Source: an uncultured Oribacterium sp. (GTDB lineage: Bacteria > Bacillota > Clostridia > Lachnospirales > Lachnospiraceae). From it: DNA of 32,668 nucleotides. The notes beneath the pieces are model-generated. The model saw nothing but the letters and a program-made list of their open reading frames with translations, did not search any database and was not told the DNA's origin. This document shows, piece after piece, positions 8,678 through 16,799 of the stretch. Made by a program: the position numbers and the translations under genes. The number at the start of each line of letters is the position of its first letter. The stretch's first letter is position 1. The DNA lies in the NCBI GenBank assembly GCA_934279105.1, contig CAKQWR010000005.1:1-32668 (forward strand), given 5' to 3'.

Positions 8678-9610
8678 ATGGGAAAGTCATTAAGAGTCGC
8701 ATTTGGCGAGACACTGGCACAGTTAGGTGCTGAAAATGATAAGATCGTCGCACTGGATGCCGATCTTGCAAATGCAACACAGTCAAAGTTCTTCAGAGAT
8801 GCATTCCCTGAGAGATTCTTCGATATGGGTATCGCAGAGGCAAACATGGTAGATACAGCAGCTGGTCTTGCACATGATGGATTTATTCCGTTTGTATCGA
8901 CCTTCGCTTTATTCGGTGCCGGTCGTGCGTATGAGCAGATTCGTAACTCGGTTGCATACGAGAACCTGAATGTGAAGTTCGCTTTATCTCACTCCGGACT
9001 CTCTGTAGGTGAGGATGGCGGTTCACACCAGTCTGTAGAGGATATCGCACTTATGAGAGTGATGCCGAACATGAACGTTATCGTGCCGGCAGATCCGAAG
9101 GAGACAGAAAAGGCGATTCGAGCAGCGGTTGAGATCGATGGACCGGTATATGTGCGTGTCGGAAGACCGGTGGTAGAGGACGTTCCGGAGCTGGATGACA
9201 AGCCATTCGAGTTCGGTAAGGCAACGATCGTGAAGGATGGCAGCGATGCTGCGATCATCGCCTGCGGTCTTATGCTGACGAGAGCACTGGAAGCTGCGAA
9301 ACAGCTCGAGGCAGAGGGCATCAGCACTGCCGTTATCAATATGCATACCATCAAGCCGATCGATGCCGATACGATTCTGAAGTATAACGATAAGGTCAAG
9401 GCGATAGTGACGATGGAAGAGCATTCTATCATCGGTGGACTCGGTTCTGCAGTGGCAGAGGTTTTGGCTGGCCATGCAGGCGCAAAGTTCAGTCGCATCG
9501 GAATCAACGATGTATTTGGTCAGTCCGGTACACCGGATGGCCTCTTCGAGGAGTATGGCTTAACTGCAGAGCATGCAGTTACAGATATTAAGAATCTGCT
9601 TTCTAAGTAA
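8678..9610 (+). CDS. Transketolase, C-terminal (pyrimidine-binding) subunit
   Basis: Subunit B of the split transketolase, 310 residues. The pyrimidine-binding domain holds the catalytic glutamate E54 in FDMGIAEANM, followed by VSTFALFGAGRAYEQIRN. The C-terminal swivelling domain includes the EEHSIIGGLGSAVAE segment. AGGAGG lies ten bases before the ATG at 8678; a TTG at 8669 in the same frame overlaps the previous stop and is less likely. The tight spacing implies equimolar expression with subunit A. A hairpin follows. Confidence 0.95.
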   Translation: MGKSLRVAFGETLAQLGAENDKIVALDADLANATQSKFFRDAFPERFFDMGIAEANMVDTAAGLAHDGFIPFVSTFALFGAGRAYEQIRNSVAYENLNVKFALSHSGLSVGEDGGSHQSVEDIALMRVMPNMNVIVPADPKETEKAIRAAVEIDGPVYVRVGRPVVEDVPELDDKPFEFGKATIVKDGSDAAIIACGLMLTRALEAAKQLEAEGISTAVINMHTIKPIDADTILKYNDKVKAIVTMEEHSIIGGLGSAVAEVLAGHAGAKFSRIGINDVFGQSGTPDGLFEEYGLTAEHAVTDIKNLLSK

Positions 9611-9630
9611 GACCATAATAAATTCCTGTA

Positions 9631-9660
9631 CCTGTGCTGTCTGTCATAGGACAGCGCAGG
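9631..9660 (+). terminator. Hairpin after the transketolase genes (weak terminator)
   Basis: The arms 9631-9641 and 9650-9660 form an 11-bp stem with one G-U pair. The following bases are ATTTCCT, a poor T-run, so termination is probably partial and the cupin gene may be co-transcribed. Confidence 0.45.
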
Positions 9661-9721
9661 ATTTCCTGAAGCCGTGAGCGACTTCATATCAGATGACTTC
9701 TATAAAAGGAGAATAGGAACG

Positions 9722-10123
9722 ATGGATATTCAGAATTTTGAATTCACAGGCGAAGGTATGCACCGCGTATACGAGAATGAAAAGTGGTGTGTAGGTATTA
9801 AGAACTGGAAGCCGGCCAATGATGTGACGGGCATCAGCAATCTCGAACGTCATAATACGACGGATGAGATGTTTGTGCTGGTGGAGGGTCACTGTACACT
9901 GATTCAGGCCGATGAGCAGGCAGACGGAAGTCTGAAGTTTAAGCCGGTCTATATGGAGAAGGGTAAGCTTTATGTGATTCCTCGCTCTGAGTGGCATAAT
10001 ACCATTACGGAGAAGGATACCAAGATGTTCCTGATTGAAGATTCGAACTGTTCCGGTGACAACAGTGATGTGCGCGATCTTACACCGGAGGAGATTAAGG
10101 AAGTACAGTCGCTCGCGAAATAA
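9722..10123 (+). CDS. Small cupin-domain protein
   Basis: Single-domain cupin of 133 residues. The first motif has H44 and E49 (ERHNTTDEMFVLVEG), with Asn where the usual second histidine of HxH would be. The second motif (LYVIPRSEWHNT) supplies H92, so a metal site of two His and one Glu is plausible. The ATG at 9722 has AAGGAGA and AGGAAC upstream; an earlier GTG at 9674 lies within the linker and lacks a site. Its position after transketolase suggests a sugar isomerase, epimerase or binding role in the same pathway, but that is inference. The substrate is not recognised. Confidence 0.8.
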   Translation: MDIQNFEFTGEGMHRVYENEKWCVGIKNWKPANDVTGISNLERHNTTDEMFVLVEGHCTLIQADEQADGSLKFKPVYMEKGKLYVIPRSEWHNTITEKDTKMFLIEDSNCSGDNSDVRDLTPEEIKEVQSLAK

Positions 10124-10150
10124 CAGGCGATATATGCGTTTAGCGCTCTG

Positions 10151-10192
10151 AAATGGGCAGATTTCATTCGAATGAAATCTGTCCATTTTTTT
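10151..10192 (+). terminator. Strong Rho-independent terminator after the cupin gene
   Basis: The arms 10151-10168 and 10171-10188 form an 18-bp stem with one G-U pair around a CG centre; the T-run extends to 10192. It closes the transketolase/cupin unit. Confidence 0.88.
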
Positions 10193-10237
10193 GTAGGACA
10201 GCATTTGTGCAAATGAAACAAAATAATATTTAAAAAA

Positions 10238-10308
10238 TTTACACAAATAGTGTTGAATTACTATAAATTGTATGTTAATTTATAACCAACAAAGATAATT
10301 GTCATACA
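10238..10308 (+). promoter_or_regulatory. Probable promoter and operator region of the TRAP operon
   Basis: TTTACA (10238-10243) and TATAAA (10262-10267) are 18 bases apart. The 11-base motif ATTGTCATACA recurs at 10298-10308, about 30 bases past the -10, where a bound repressor could block elongation. The short core TTGTCATACA resembles the T-GT-N3-AC half-site pattern known for FadR-type regulators. The promoter call is moderate and the operator call is inference. Confidence 0.5.
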
Positions 10309-10351
10309 CTTTTGACGAAAGTAATGGCAGAATTCATGGAGGAATGTAACT

Positions 10352-11461
10352 ATGAAAAAAAGAGCACTTTCACTGGTTCTCGCAACTGCGATGGTAGCAT
10401 CATTAGCAGCTTGCGGAAACTCTGCTAAGCCGGCAGAGACCACGGCAGCCGCGAAGGCGGAGGAGACCACGGCAGCAGCAGAGAAGGCAGAGGGAGAGAC
10501 AGAAGCTGCAGCATCTGATCTGGATGCACTGGATCCTGTAACCCTTACCATTTATTCACCTGGAAATGAGAACTCTGTTCCGACCAAGACCATCATCGAG
10601 TATGCAGACCTCGTAAAGAAAGCTTCGGATGGAAAGATCACCCTGGAGGTTCATCACTCCAACGAGTTAGGTAATGACTCAGAGGCACTTGCTTCTACAC
10701 GTCTTGGCACTATCGACATCATTTTTGCAGGAACATCCGGTTATACCGAGTTCTACGATAAAGCAAAGCTTCTCGACCTTCCGTTCCTTTTCAAGGATGC
10801 AGATCAGGCTTATGAAGCAACCAACGGTGAAGTTGGTGAGCAGATTTTCGCAAATCTCGAGGATACAGGCCTGGTATTCCTGTCCGAGGGTGATAATGGT
10901 ATGCGTCAGATCTCTACCACAGAAGCTGGTGGTCCGGTTCATGAGGCTGCGGATGTTGAAGGTCTGAAGATCCGTGTACCGACCAGCCAGATCTACCTCG
11001 ATGTATGGCAGACACTGGGTGCAAACCCTGTAGCACTCGCTCTTCCGGAGCTTGCAATCGCACTTTCAAACGGTACTGCTGAAGGTCAGGACAATGCAAC
11101 CTACCATCTGGTAGCAAATGCAACCTATGACTCCATCAAGTACTTCAGCTTTATCAACTACATGTGGATGGGCTGCACGATGTCTGCAAACAAGGATAAG
11201 TGGGATTCCCTTCCTGAGCAGTATCAGCAGATTCTGAAGGATCAGGCGAAGGTAGCTGCGAAGTATTCTTTCGATACCATCAAGGCTGATAACGAGACGG
11301 CAAGAAAGACCCTTGAGGACGCAGGTGTTCAGTTTGATGATAATCCTGACGTTCAGTCCTTCAAGGATAAGCTCGGCGGAACCGATTTCTATAAGAAGTA
11401 TGAGAACGAGACCTGGTACGATCAGAGCATTGTAGATGCATTAGTAGCGCTTAACCAGTAA
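10352..11461 (+). CDS. TRAP transporter substrate-binding lipoprotein (DctP family)
   Basis: Extracytoplasmic solute receptor of a tripartite ATP-independent periplasmic transporter, 369 residues. Lipobox LAAC places the lipidated cysteine at C21, followed by an Ala/Thr/Glu linker to about residue 60. The DctP core has the ligand carboxylate-binding arginine in GLKIRVP (R208) and the ELAIALSNGTAEGQDN segment. TRAP receptors with this arginine usually bind organic or sugar acids, so uronate- or aldonate-type ligands are plausible. GGAGGAATGTAACT precedes the ATG. A hairpin separates it from the small permease. Confidence 0.94.
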   Translation: MKKRALSLVLATAMVASLAACGNSAKPAETTAAAKAEETTAAAEKAEGETEAAASDLDALDPVTLTIYSPGNENSVPTKTIIEYADLVKKASDGKITLEVHHSNELGNDSEALASTRLGTIDIIFAGTSGYTEFYDKAKLLDLPFLFKDADQAYEATNGEVGEQIFANLEDTGLVFLSEGDNGMRQISTTEAGGPVHEAADVEGLKIRVPTSQIYLDVWQTLGANPVALALPELAIALSNGTAEGQDNATYHLVANATYDSIKYFSFINYMWMGCTMSANKDKWDSLPEQYQQILKDQAKVAAKYSFDTIKADNETARKTLEDAGVQFDDNPDVQSFKDKLGGTDFYKKYENETWYDQSIVDALVALNQ

Positions 11462-11480
11462 TGTAATTGCGCTTTCCATG

Positions 11481-11504
11481 AGCAGGGTGCAAGCGCACCC
11501 TGCT
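11481..11504. repeat. 10-bp inverted repeat between TRAP receptor and permease genes
   Basis: The arms 11481-11490 and 11495-11504 are perfectly complementary with a 4-base loop. No T-run follows. It occupies the same relative place as the hairpin in the ABC operon and probably protects the receptor mRNA or lowers permease expression. Confidence 0.75.
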
Positions 11505-11537
11505 ATTTAAATGGAATCGCGAGAAAAGGAGATTGAT

Positions 11538-12041
11538 TTGACAGCATATCGTAAATTACTTGATCTTTTAAAGAAGCTATCATCGCTCATCGTGCTAGTG
11601 TGCATTCTGAGCATCGTGACAATTATGCTGGCGGAGCTGATTGCGCGAAATACGATCAACAGCTCATTCCGCTGGTCGACAGAGCTGAATGGCTTTTTGT
11701 TTATGTGGATGGCATTTATGGGATTAATCAGCTTGATTGATGAAGATCGAATGATCAATCTCGACATGGTATATTCTCGCGTTCCGAAGAGTGTACAGAC
11801 GATTTTCTGGATTCTGATTCGTGCTGCCGTTATTTTCCTCGGTGTCATCATGGTTGTATCCTATAAGGATATGTATCCGATTCTGAAAACCAGTAAATAC
11901 TCCACGATGCAGTGGCTCAGTAAGGCATGGTTATACCTTCCGAGTGCCGTTACCGGTGTATACTTCGTGCTGGTTTCGGTATATGGTATACTGAACCATT
12001 TCCTCGGTGAGAAGAAGGACAGTGAAGGAGGAAATGCATAA
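11538..12041 (+). CDS. TRAP transporter small permease (DctQ family)
   Basis: Four-helix small membrane subunit, 167 residues, that joins the receptor-binding large permease. The family signature lies in helices 1-2 (ELIARNTINSSFRWSTELNGFLFMWMAF). I chose a TTG start at 11538 because GGAG lies six bases before it. The in-frame ATG at 11511 would add nine residues but lacks a ribosome site and abuts the hairpin. The end overlaps the large permease by one base. Confidence 0.88.
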   Translation: MTAYRKLLDLLKKLSSLIVLVCILSIVTIMLAELIARNTINSSFRWSTELNGFLFMWMAFMGLISLIDEDRMINLDMVYSRVPKSVQTIFWILIRAAVIFLGVIMVVSYKDMYPILKTSKYSTMQWLSKAWLYLPSAVTGVYFVLVSVYGILNHFLGEKKDSEGGNA

Positions 12042-13309
12042 TGGCTATATTTCTTATATTTTTCGTAGTGCTGTTACTGATTGGTGCGCCGATCAGTATC
12101 GCGATTGGTGCCGGTGCAACCGCAGGCTGCATCGCGCTTGGGTATCCGCTTCAGATCGTCGGACAGAAGATGGTAACGGGTGTGGATTCGTATCTTCTGA
12201 TTGCGGTTCCGCTGTTTATCTTCGCCGGAAACCTTATGAATGAAGGAAAGATTACGACGAAGATCTTCGATTTCGCACAGTCGCTGGTTGGATGGATTCC
12301 GGGTGGTCTCGGCCATGCCAATATTGTCGCAAGTATCATTTTCGCAGGTATGTCCGGATCCGCGGCAGCAGATGCCGGTGGACTCGGCGTCATCGAGATG
12401 AAGGCGATGCGTGATAATGGTTATGATGATGCCTTCTCTGCTGCGGTTACGTCCGCTTCCTCGGTTATCGGACCGATCTTCCCACCAAGTATTCCGCTTA
12501 TCATTTATGGATCCGTTGCATCGGTATCCGTTGCGAAGCTCTTTATGGGAGGTGTGCTTCCTGGTCTTCTGATGGGACTTGCACTGATGATTCTCGTATT
12601 CATCTTCGCTGTGAAGAGAGGATATGAGCGTACTCCGTTCCGTCTCAAGGTTTTATGGGAGAGCTTTAAGGGCTCGATTTTATCTTTGATTACACCGTTG
12701 ATTATCCTTGCCGGATTTACAACCGGATGGGTTACACCAACCGAGGCTTCCTGTATCGCCGTAGTGTATTCCCTGGTGATTTCAGCATTTGTATATCGTT
12801 CTCTGGGCCTTAAGAAGTTCCTGGAGTGTGCAAAGGAATCCGCATTAGGTGCGGCCAATACACTGTTTATCATTGGAACATCCACACTTTTTACCTATGT
12901 CATGGTTAAGGAAGGCATCTCGAAGGATATCGCAAACTTTATCCTCGGCATCAGTTCGAATCCGGCGATCATTCTTCTGGTAATCAACATCATCCTTCTG
13001 GTACTTGGTATGTTTATGGAGCCAGGTGCGATTCTGACCCTGATGCTCCCGGTACTGGTACCGATCGCACAGGCCATCGGACTGGACCTCGTTCATTTCG
13101 GTGTTGTGATGGTTCTGAACCTGATGATCGGTCAGGTTACACCACCGTTTGGTGTCTGCCTGTTCATTATCTCGGATCTTGCACGCGTGAAGCTCGAAGT
13201 TCTCTATAAGAGCATCCTGCCGTTTATCATTCCGCTGATCGTAACCCTCCTTATGTGCACGTATATTCCGGGCATCGTGACATGGCTTCCGAATATGCTG
13301 ATTAAGTAA
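12041..13309 (+). CDS. TRAP transporter large permease (DctM family)
   Basis: Large membrane subunit of 422 residues that carries out Na+-coupled transport. Family segments are visible in order: VPLFIFAGNLMNEG, HANIVASIIFAGMSGSAAAD, GPIFPPSIPLIIYG, a mid-protein TPTEAS motif and a C-terminal QVTPPFGVCLF motif. These match the two structural repeats of DctM, with about eleven transmembrane segments. Translation is coupled to the small permease (stop and start share one base, GAAGGAGG upstream). Confidence 0.95.
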   Translation: MAIFLIFFVVLLLIGAPISIAIGAGATAGCIALGYPLQIVGQKMVTGVDSYLLIAVPLFIFAGNLMNEGKITTKIFDFAQSLVGWIPGGLGHANIVASIIFAGMSGSAAADAGGLGVIEMKAMRDNGYDDAFSAAVTSASSVIGPIFPPSIPLIIYGSVASVSVAKLFMGGVLPGLLMGLALMILVFIFAVKRGYERTPFRLKVLWESFKGSILSLITPLIILAGFTTGWVTPTEASCIAVVYSLVISAFVYRSLGLKKFLECAKESALGAANTLFIIGTSTLFTYVMVKEGISKDIANFILGISSNPAIILLVINIILLVLGMFMEPGAILTLMLPVLVPIAQAIGLDLVHFGVVMVLNLMIGQVTPPFGVCLFIISDLARVKLEVLYKSILPFIIPLIVTLLMCTYIPGIVTWLPNMLIK

Positions 13310-13324
13310 GTTGAGAAGAAAAGA

Positions 13325-14002
13325 ATGTCTCAAAAGATATCTGTAACAGAAAAAACAATCGAATATCTGAAAGAAAAAATCCTGCAACCGGAAACGAAGA
13401 TCGGTGATAAGCTTGCGACAGAGCATGAAGTCTGTGAAAAGCTGAATGTAGGCAGAGGCTCTGTTCGTGAGGCGTTTCGAAACCTGGAAGCGCAGGGATA
13501 CATCGAAATCAAACCGGGACGTGGCGCGTTTGTGGTGAGAAAAACCGGAGATGATGAAGTATCTCTTAGCGAGTGGTTTGATCGAAACCGTCTGAAGCTG
13601 AATGATTACACTGAAGTGCGTGAAATCGTCGAGCCGAAGGCGGCCCGCCTCGCTGCAGAACGTAGCACTGAAGCAGAGCTGGAACACCTGACGGCGATTC
13701 ATACGCAGTTTGTGGCGGAGGTGCATGGAAAGGCAAGAGCGAAAGAACTTGCCCGTCTGGATGAACTTTTTCATCAGGAAATCATCAGTATGACGAAAAA
13801 TGAAATGCTGATTTTTATCAATGATCGAATTCGAGAACGTCTGGTTCCGTTCCGTTTAAAAACGTTTCAGATTAAACATAACATTGAAAATGCGATTCCT
13901 GCGCATGAGAAGATACTGAGCGCACTGCGAGAGCATGATATGGAAATCGCAGAAGTGTATATGCGGAGACACATTGATCTGATAACGGAAGATATGCTGT
14001 AG
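13325..14002 (+). CDS. FadR-subfamily GntR transcriptional regulator (second copy)
   Basis: 225-residue regulator with an N-terminal winged helix-turn-helix (LATEHEVCEKLNVGRGSVRE, about residues 30-49) and an FCD domain with likely metal ligands D146, H150, H194 and H216. It starts 15 bases after the TRAP large permease, so it is probably expressed with the TRAP operon and controls it. It differs clearly from the regulator at 3879 in sequence, so the two transporters may answer to different effectors. The ribosome site (GAGAAGAAAAGA) is weak, consistent with low expression. Confidence 0.92.
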   Translation: MSQKISVTEKTIEYLKEKILQPETKIGDKLATEHEVCEKLNVGRGSVREAFRNLEAQGYIEIKPGRGAFVVRKTGDDEVSLSEWFDRNRLKLNDYTEVREIVEPKAARLAAERSTEAELEHLTAIHTQFVAEVHGKARAKELARLDELFHQEIISMTKNEMLIFINDRIRERLVPFRLKTFQIKHNIENAIPAHEKILSALREHDMEIAEVYMRRHIDLITEDML

Positions 14003-14153
14003 TCTGAGTGAAAAAACTGCAGTACGAGGCAGTAAAAGACAAAGTAAATATGCTGAAATGATTGTTTATATAGCGCGAATTTATTAGGCTTTGCGCTGAA
14101 AAAGAGGTACACTATATGCAGTTGTTCAGCCGATATTTTAGGAGGAAAAATAT

Positions 14154-14816
14154 ATGAGATTCTTTATTGATACGGCAAATGTAGATGAGATTCGTGAAGC
14201 GAATGATATGGGTATCATCGCGGGTGTAACCACCAACCCTTCCCTGATTGCAAAGGAAGGAAGAGATTACATGGAGACCCTGAAGGAAATCACAGAGATC
14301 GTGGATGGTCCGATTTCCGGTGAGGTAAAGGCCAGCACAACCGATGCAGAAGGCATGATTGCTGAGGGACGTGAGATTGCGAAGCTTCACAAGAACATGG
14401 TTGTCAAGATTCCGATGACTGCAGAGGGCCTCAAGGCGGTCAAGGTTCTTTCCGCGGAGGGTATTCATACGAATGTAACCCTTGTATTCTCTGCATCCCA
14501 GGCACTTCTTGCAGCCAGAGCAGGTGCAACCTATGTATCCCCGTTCTTGGGCCGTCTGGATGATATTTCGACCGATGGTATCGCACTCATCCAGGATATC
14601 GAGGATATCTTCCAGATGTATCCGGATATCGAGACCGAGGTCATCTGTGCATCCGTTCGTCATCCGATGCATATCGTAGAGTGTGCGAAGACCGGTGCGG
14701 ACATCGCAACCGTTCCGTATAAGGTTCTTCTCCAGATGGTGAAGCATCCGCTGACCGATATCGGTATCGAGCGTTTCCGGAAGGACTACGAAGCTGTATT
14801 CGGCAAGCAGAACTAA
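14154..14816 (+). CDS. Transaldolase / fructose-6-phosphate aldolase family (TalC/Fsa type)
   Basis: Cytosolic class I aldolase of the small transaldolase family, 220 residues. It contains the signature [12 protein letters not shown] (residues 24-35) and the Schiff-base lysine K85 in VVKIPMT. The family either transfers dihydroxyacetone units between sugar phosphates or cleaves fructose-6-phosphate; sequence does not separate these reliably. TTAGGAGGAAAAAT precedes the ATG. It sits at the end of the cluster with the split transketolase, together giving both non-oxidative pentose phosphate reactions. No clear promoter was found in the 151 bases upstream, which hold only an imperfect inverted repeat near 14072-14096. 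Confidence 0.93.
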   Translation: MRFFIDTANVDEIREANDMGIIAGVTTNPSLIAKEGRDYMETLKEITEIVDGPISGEVKASTTDAEGMIAEGREIAKLHKNMVVKIPMTAEGLKAVKVLSAEGIHTNVTLVFSASQALLAARAGATYVSPFLGRLDDISTDGIALIQDIEDIFQMYPDIETEVICASVRHPMHIVECAKTGADIATVPYKVLLQMVKHPLTDIGIERFRKDYEAVFGKQN

Positions 14817-14847
14817 TTCGATTTTCGGATTATTCCAGAACAGAATG

Positions 14848-14889
14848 AAAACACCGGCGCGGAGGGATTTCCTTAAGCGCCGGTGTTTT
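14848..14889 (+). terminator. Terminator after transaldolase
   Basis: The arms 14848-14860 and 14877-14889 form a perfect 13-bp stem with a 16-base loop. The stem ends in TTTT and starts with AAAA, so it could also act on the opposite strand. Confidence 0.8.
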
Positions 14890-14934
14890 ATGATGCTTCG
14901 ATATGGCTCTTAACGTAGATGGTACATAGGTATG

Positions 14935-14972
14935 AAAAAGGACATTCAAACCACATCGGCTTGAATGCCCTT
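14935..14972 (-). terminator. Terminator of the phosphofructokinase gene
   Basis: Read on the minus strand, the arms 14972-14961 and 14949-14938 form a 12-bp stem with one G-U pair, followed by T residues. On the plus strand that pair is an A-C mismatch, so the structure favours the minus strand. Confidence 0.7.
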
Positions 14973-14982
14973 GTGCTATTCA

Positions 14983-16215
14983 TCACTTGTCAAATACGAC
15001 ATATTTCGGAATGCCATTCTCAAATTCGCAGGAATGCTCGCCCTGTACCAGCGGTCGGAGGTACTCGATCATATCGTCGGTCACACCATTACCTTCGGAG
15101 TTGATCCAGCTATCCGGAACCTTCTTTTCCTGATCAGCGATGTCTGCGATATCCGCAGCGCCATAGCGCACGGCGTATGGATGATTGGAGGTGCGTGTCA
15201 GTGTGGACATCATGCCGTTCTGTCCGCTTACAGCGAGGTGGACGGCGTTTCGGCCGAGCTGGCGGGATTCGGTGATATCCGTCTGTGAGAGAAGATGACC
15301 GGCACAGCGCTGCAGGAGATTCAGCTCGATGTAGCGTACTTTGCATCCGATATTATTGCGAACAGCGTTCTCGAGCACTTTACCGGCACCGGTTGCGATC
15401 GTATGGCCGAAGGCATCCTTCGTCTGATCACGATCTGAATAGTCACAGATCATCTTACCGCTGCGGTCGCGGATACCTTCACTGATCGCCACGATGACAT
15501 CCTTTCCGACGGCAAGCTCACCACGGAGATCAGAGATGAAGTCGTTCAGATCAAACGGCCGCTCCTCGAGGTAAATCAGGTATGGAACAGTACTGTTTGC
15601 ATTTTCTGCAAGGGCAGCCGCGGCCGTCAGCCAGCCTGCATTGCGCCCCATCATTTCGACGATGATAACGTACGGTGTGTCGTATACCTCGAGTTCACGC
15701 TCTAGCTCGGAGATCGAGGTTGCGATGTACTTGGCAGCAGAACCGAAGCCTGGGCAGTGATCGATGCCGAAGAGATCGTTATCGATGGTTTTCGGTGCGC
15801 CGACCACGACGATATCCGGAATATGATGCTCCTTAATATAATCGGAGAGCTTCCAGACGGTATCCATCGAGTCGTTGCCGCCGATATAGATGAAGTAGCC
15901 GATGTCGTGTTTCTGGAAGATACGAATCAGCTCCTCAAATTCCGATGGGTCCTGTGCCGGATCCTTCAGCTTAAAACGGCAGGAACCGAGGGCAGCCGCT
16001 GGTGTTACCGCCAGGGTGTCCAGCATCTCTTCGATCTGGTTGATACCGCTCAGATTCAGAAACTGCTCACGGAGTACGCCCTGGATGCCGTAGCGGGCAC
16101 CGAGGACATCGCTTACCTCCGGATTCTTGATGGCAGCTTCGATGATGCCGGCCAGCGTAGCGTTGATTGCAGCAGTCGGTCCACCGGACTGCGCGACTAA
16201 AAGCTTCTTTCCCAT
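14983..16215 (-). CDS. 6-phosphofructokinase, probably PPi-dependent
   Basis: Glycolytic enzyme of the PFK-A family, 410 residues, phosphorylating fructose-6-phosphate. The nucleotide-site motif reads GGNDS (112-116), where ATP enzymes have GGDGS. D115 replaces the ATP-type glycine, and K142 in PKTIDND is the lysine of PPi-type enzymes. Both residues are known to block ATP and favour pyrophosphate. Asn at 114 replaces the usual Asp. The substrate motif TIDND and the EMMGRNAGW segment are intact. The start at 16215 follows AAAGGAGAGC; an upstream frame to 16242 lacks a site. PPi use would make the step reversible and overlap with fbp. Co-substrate is inference. Confidence 0.9.
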   Translation of the reverse strand: MGKKLLVAQSGGPTAAINATLAGIIEAAIKNPEVSDVLGARYGIQGVLREQFLNLSGINQIEEMLDTLAVTPAAALGSCRFKLKDPAQDPSEFEELIRIFQKHDIGYFIYIGGNDSMDTVWKLSDYIKEHHIPDIVVVGAPKTIDNDLFGIDHCPGFGSAAKYIATSISELERELEVYDTPYVIIVEMMGRNAGWLTAAAALAENANSTVPYLIYLEERPFDLNDFISDLRGELAVGKDVIVAISEGIRDRSGKMICDYSDRDQTKDAFGHTIATGAGKVLENAVRNNIGCKVRYIELNLLQRCAGHLLSQTDITESRQLGRNAVHLAVSGQNGMMSTLTRTSNHPYAVRYGAADIADIADQEKKVPDSWINSEGNGVTDDMIEYLRPLVQGEHSCEFENGIPKYVVFDK

Positions 16216-16360
16216 ATGCTCTCCTTTAAAACGCTTATGCATAGCTGTACTGAATGCTATGTATGAAATAAGGTCGTATGATTGCTGTATCGGGCCCGGT
16301 ATCCTGTACCGTTGATTATTCTGCTTGTGCGTTCGATGCAGGCCCTGATTTGACAGTATA

Positions 16361-16650
16361 TCATACTTTTTCGTTCTTTACTGCAAAAGGTACGACCTTT
16401 TCACGCGTATATTTCTCGGCTTCGGTTTTTCCCCAGTTATGAAAACCTGCCGGATGAATCTGCGAACCGAGCCAGGAGTGAAGGATAGCGACGTGAGCGA
16501 AATTCCGCCATGGGCGTCCCAGATAACCGCTGGCATCCGGGCAGTCGGACAGGAAATGGCAGTGGTCGAAGACATATCCATACGCCTGCCCCTCCGGTGT
16601 GGAGGCTGCCGTTGCATAGCTTCGAATCAAGATAGGGGCTTGTTTTTCAC
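16361..16650 (-). pseudogene. Remnant of a pectinesterase (pectin methylesterase, CE8) gene
   Basis: A minus-strand frame encodes about 80 residues that match only the C-terminal part of bacterial pectinesterases: SYATAASTPEGQAYGYVF, then DCPDASGYLGRPWRNFAH with the active-site RPW, then HPAGFHNWGKTEAEKY. The upstream part with the catalytic Asp motifs is absent, and a stop near 16688 closes the frame. The last 15 or so residues no longer resemble the family. No start codon with a ribosome site is visible. It is a decayed fragment left of a larger gene; full-length enzymes have more than 300 residues. Confidence 0.75.
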
Positions 16651-16799
16651 TGCGCTTTGCGATATTGTGAATAGATAAGTGCCTATGTTAGATTCGTTTG
16701 AGAGTGAGACGAAAACATGCTGGATAAAAACGACATAAATCGGGCGTGAGGCACCGGAACATAGTGTTGATTACCACGTGGAGGGTGGTAGATAAGTTT

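Noticed and set aside
14072-14096. Inverted repeat AGCGC...GCGCT before transaldolase as a terminator of the second regulator
   Set aside because: The stem is short, has a bulge and no T-run; it is at best a minor structure.
16355-16380. Possible minus-strand promoter for phosphofructokinase (TATACT)
   Set aside because: The -10 is fair, but no -35 at proper spacing was found and the site lies in the pectinesterase remnant.
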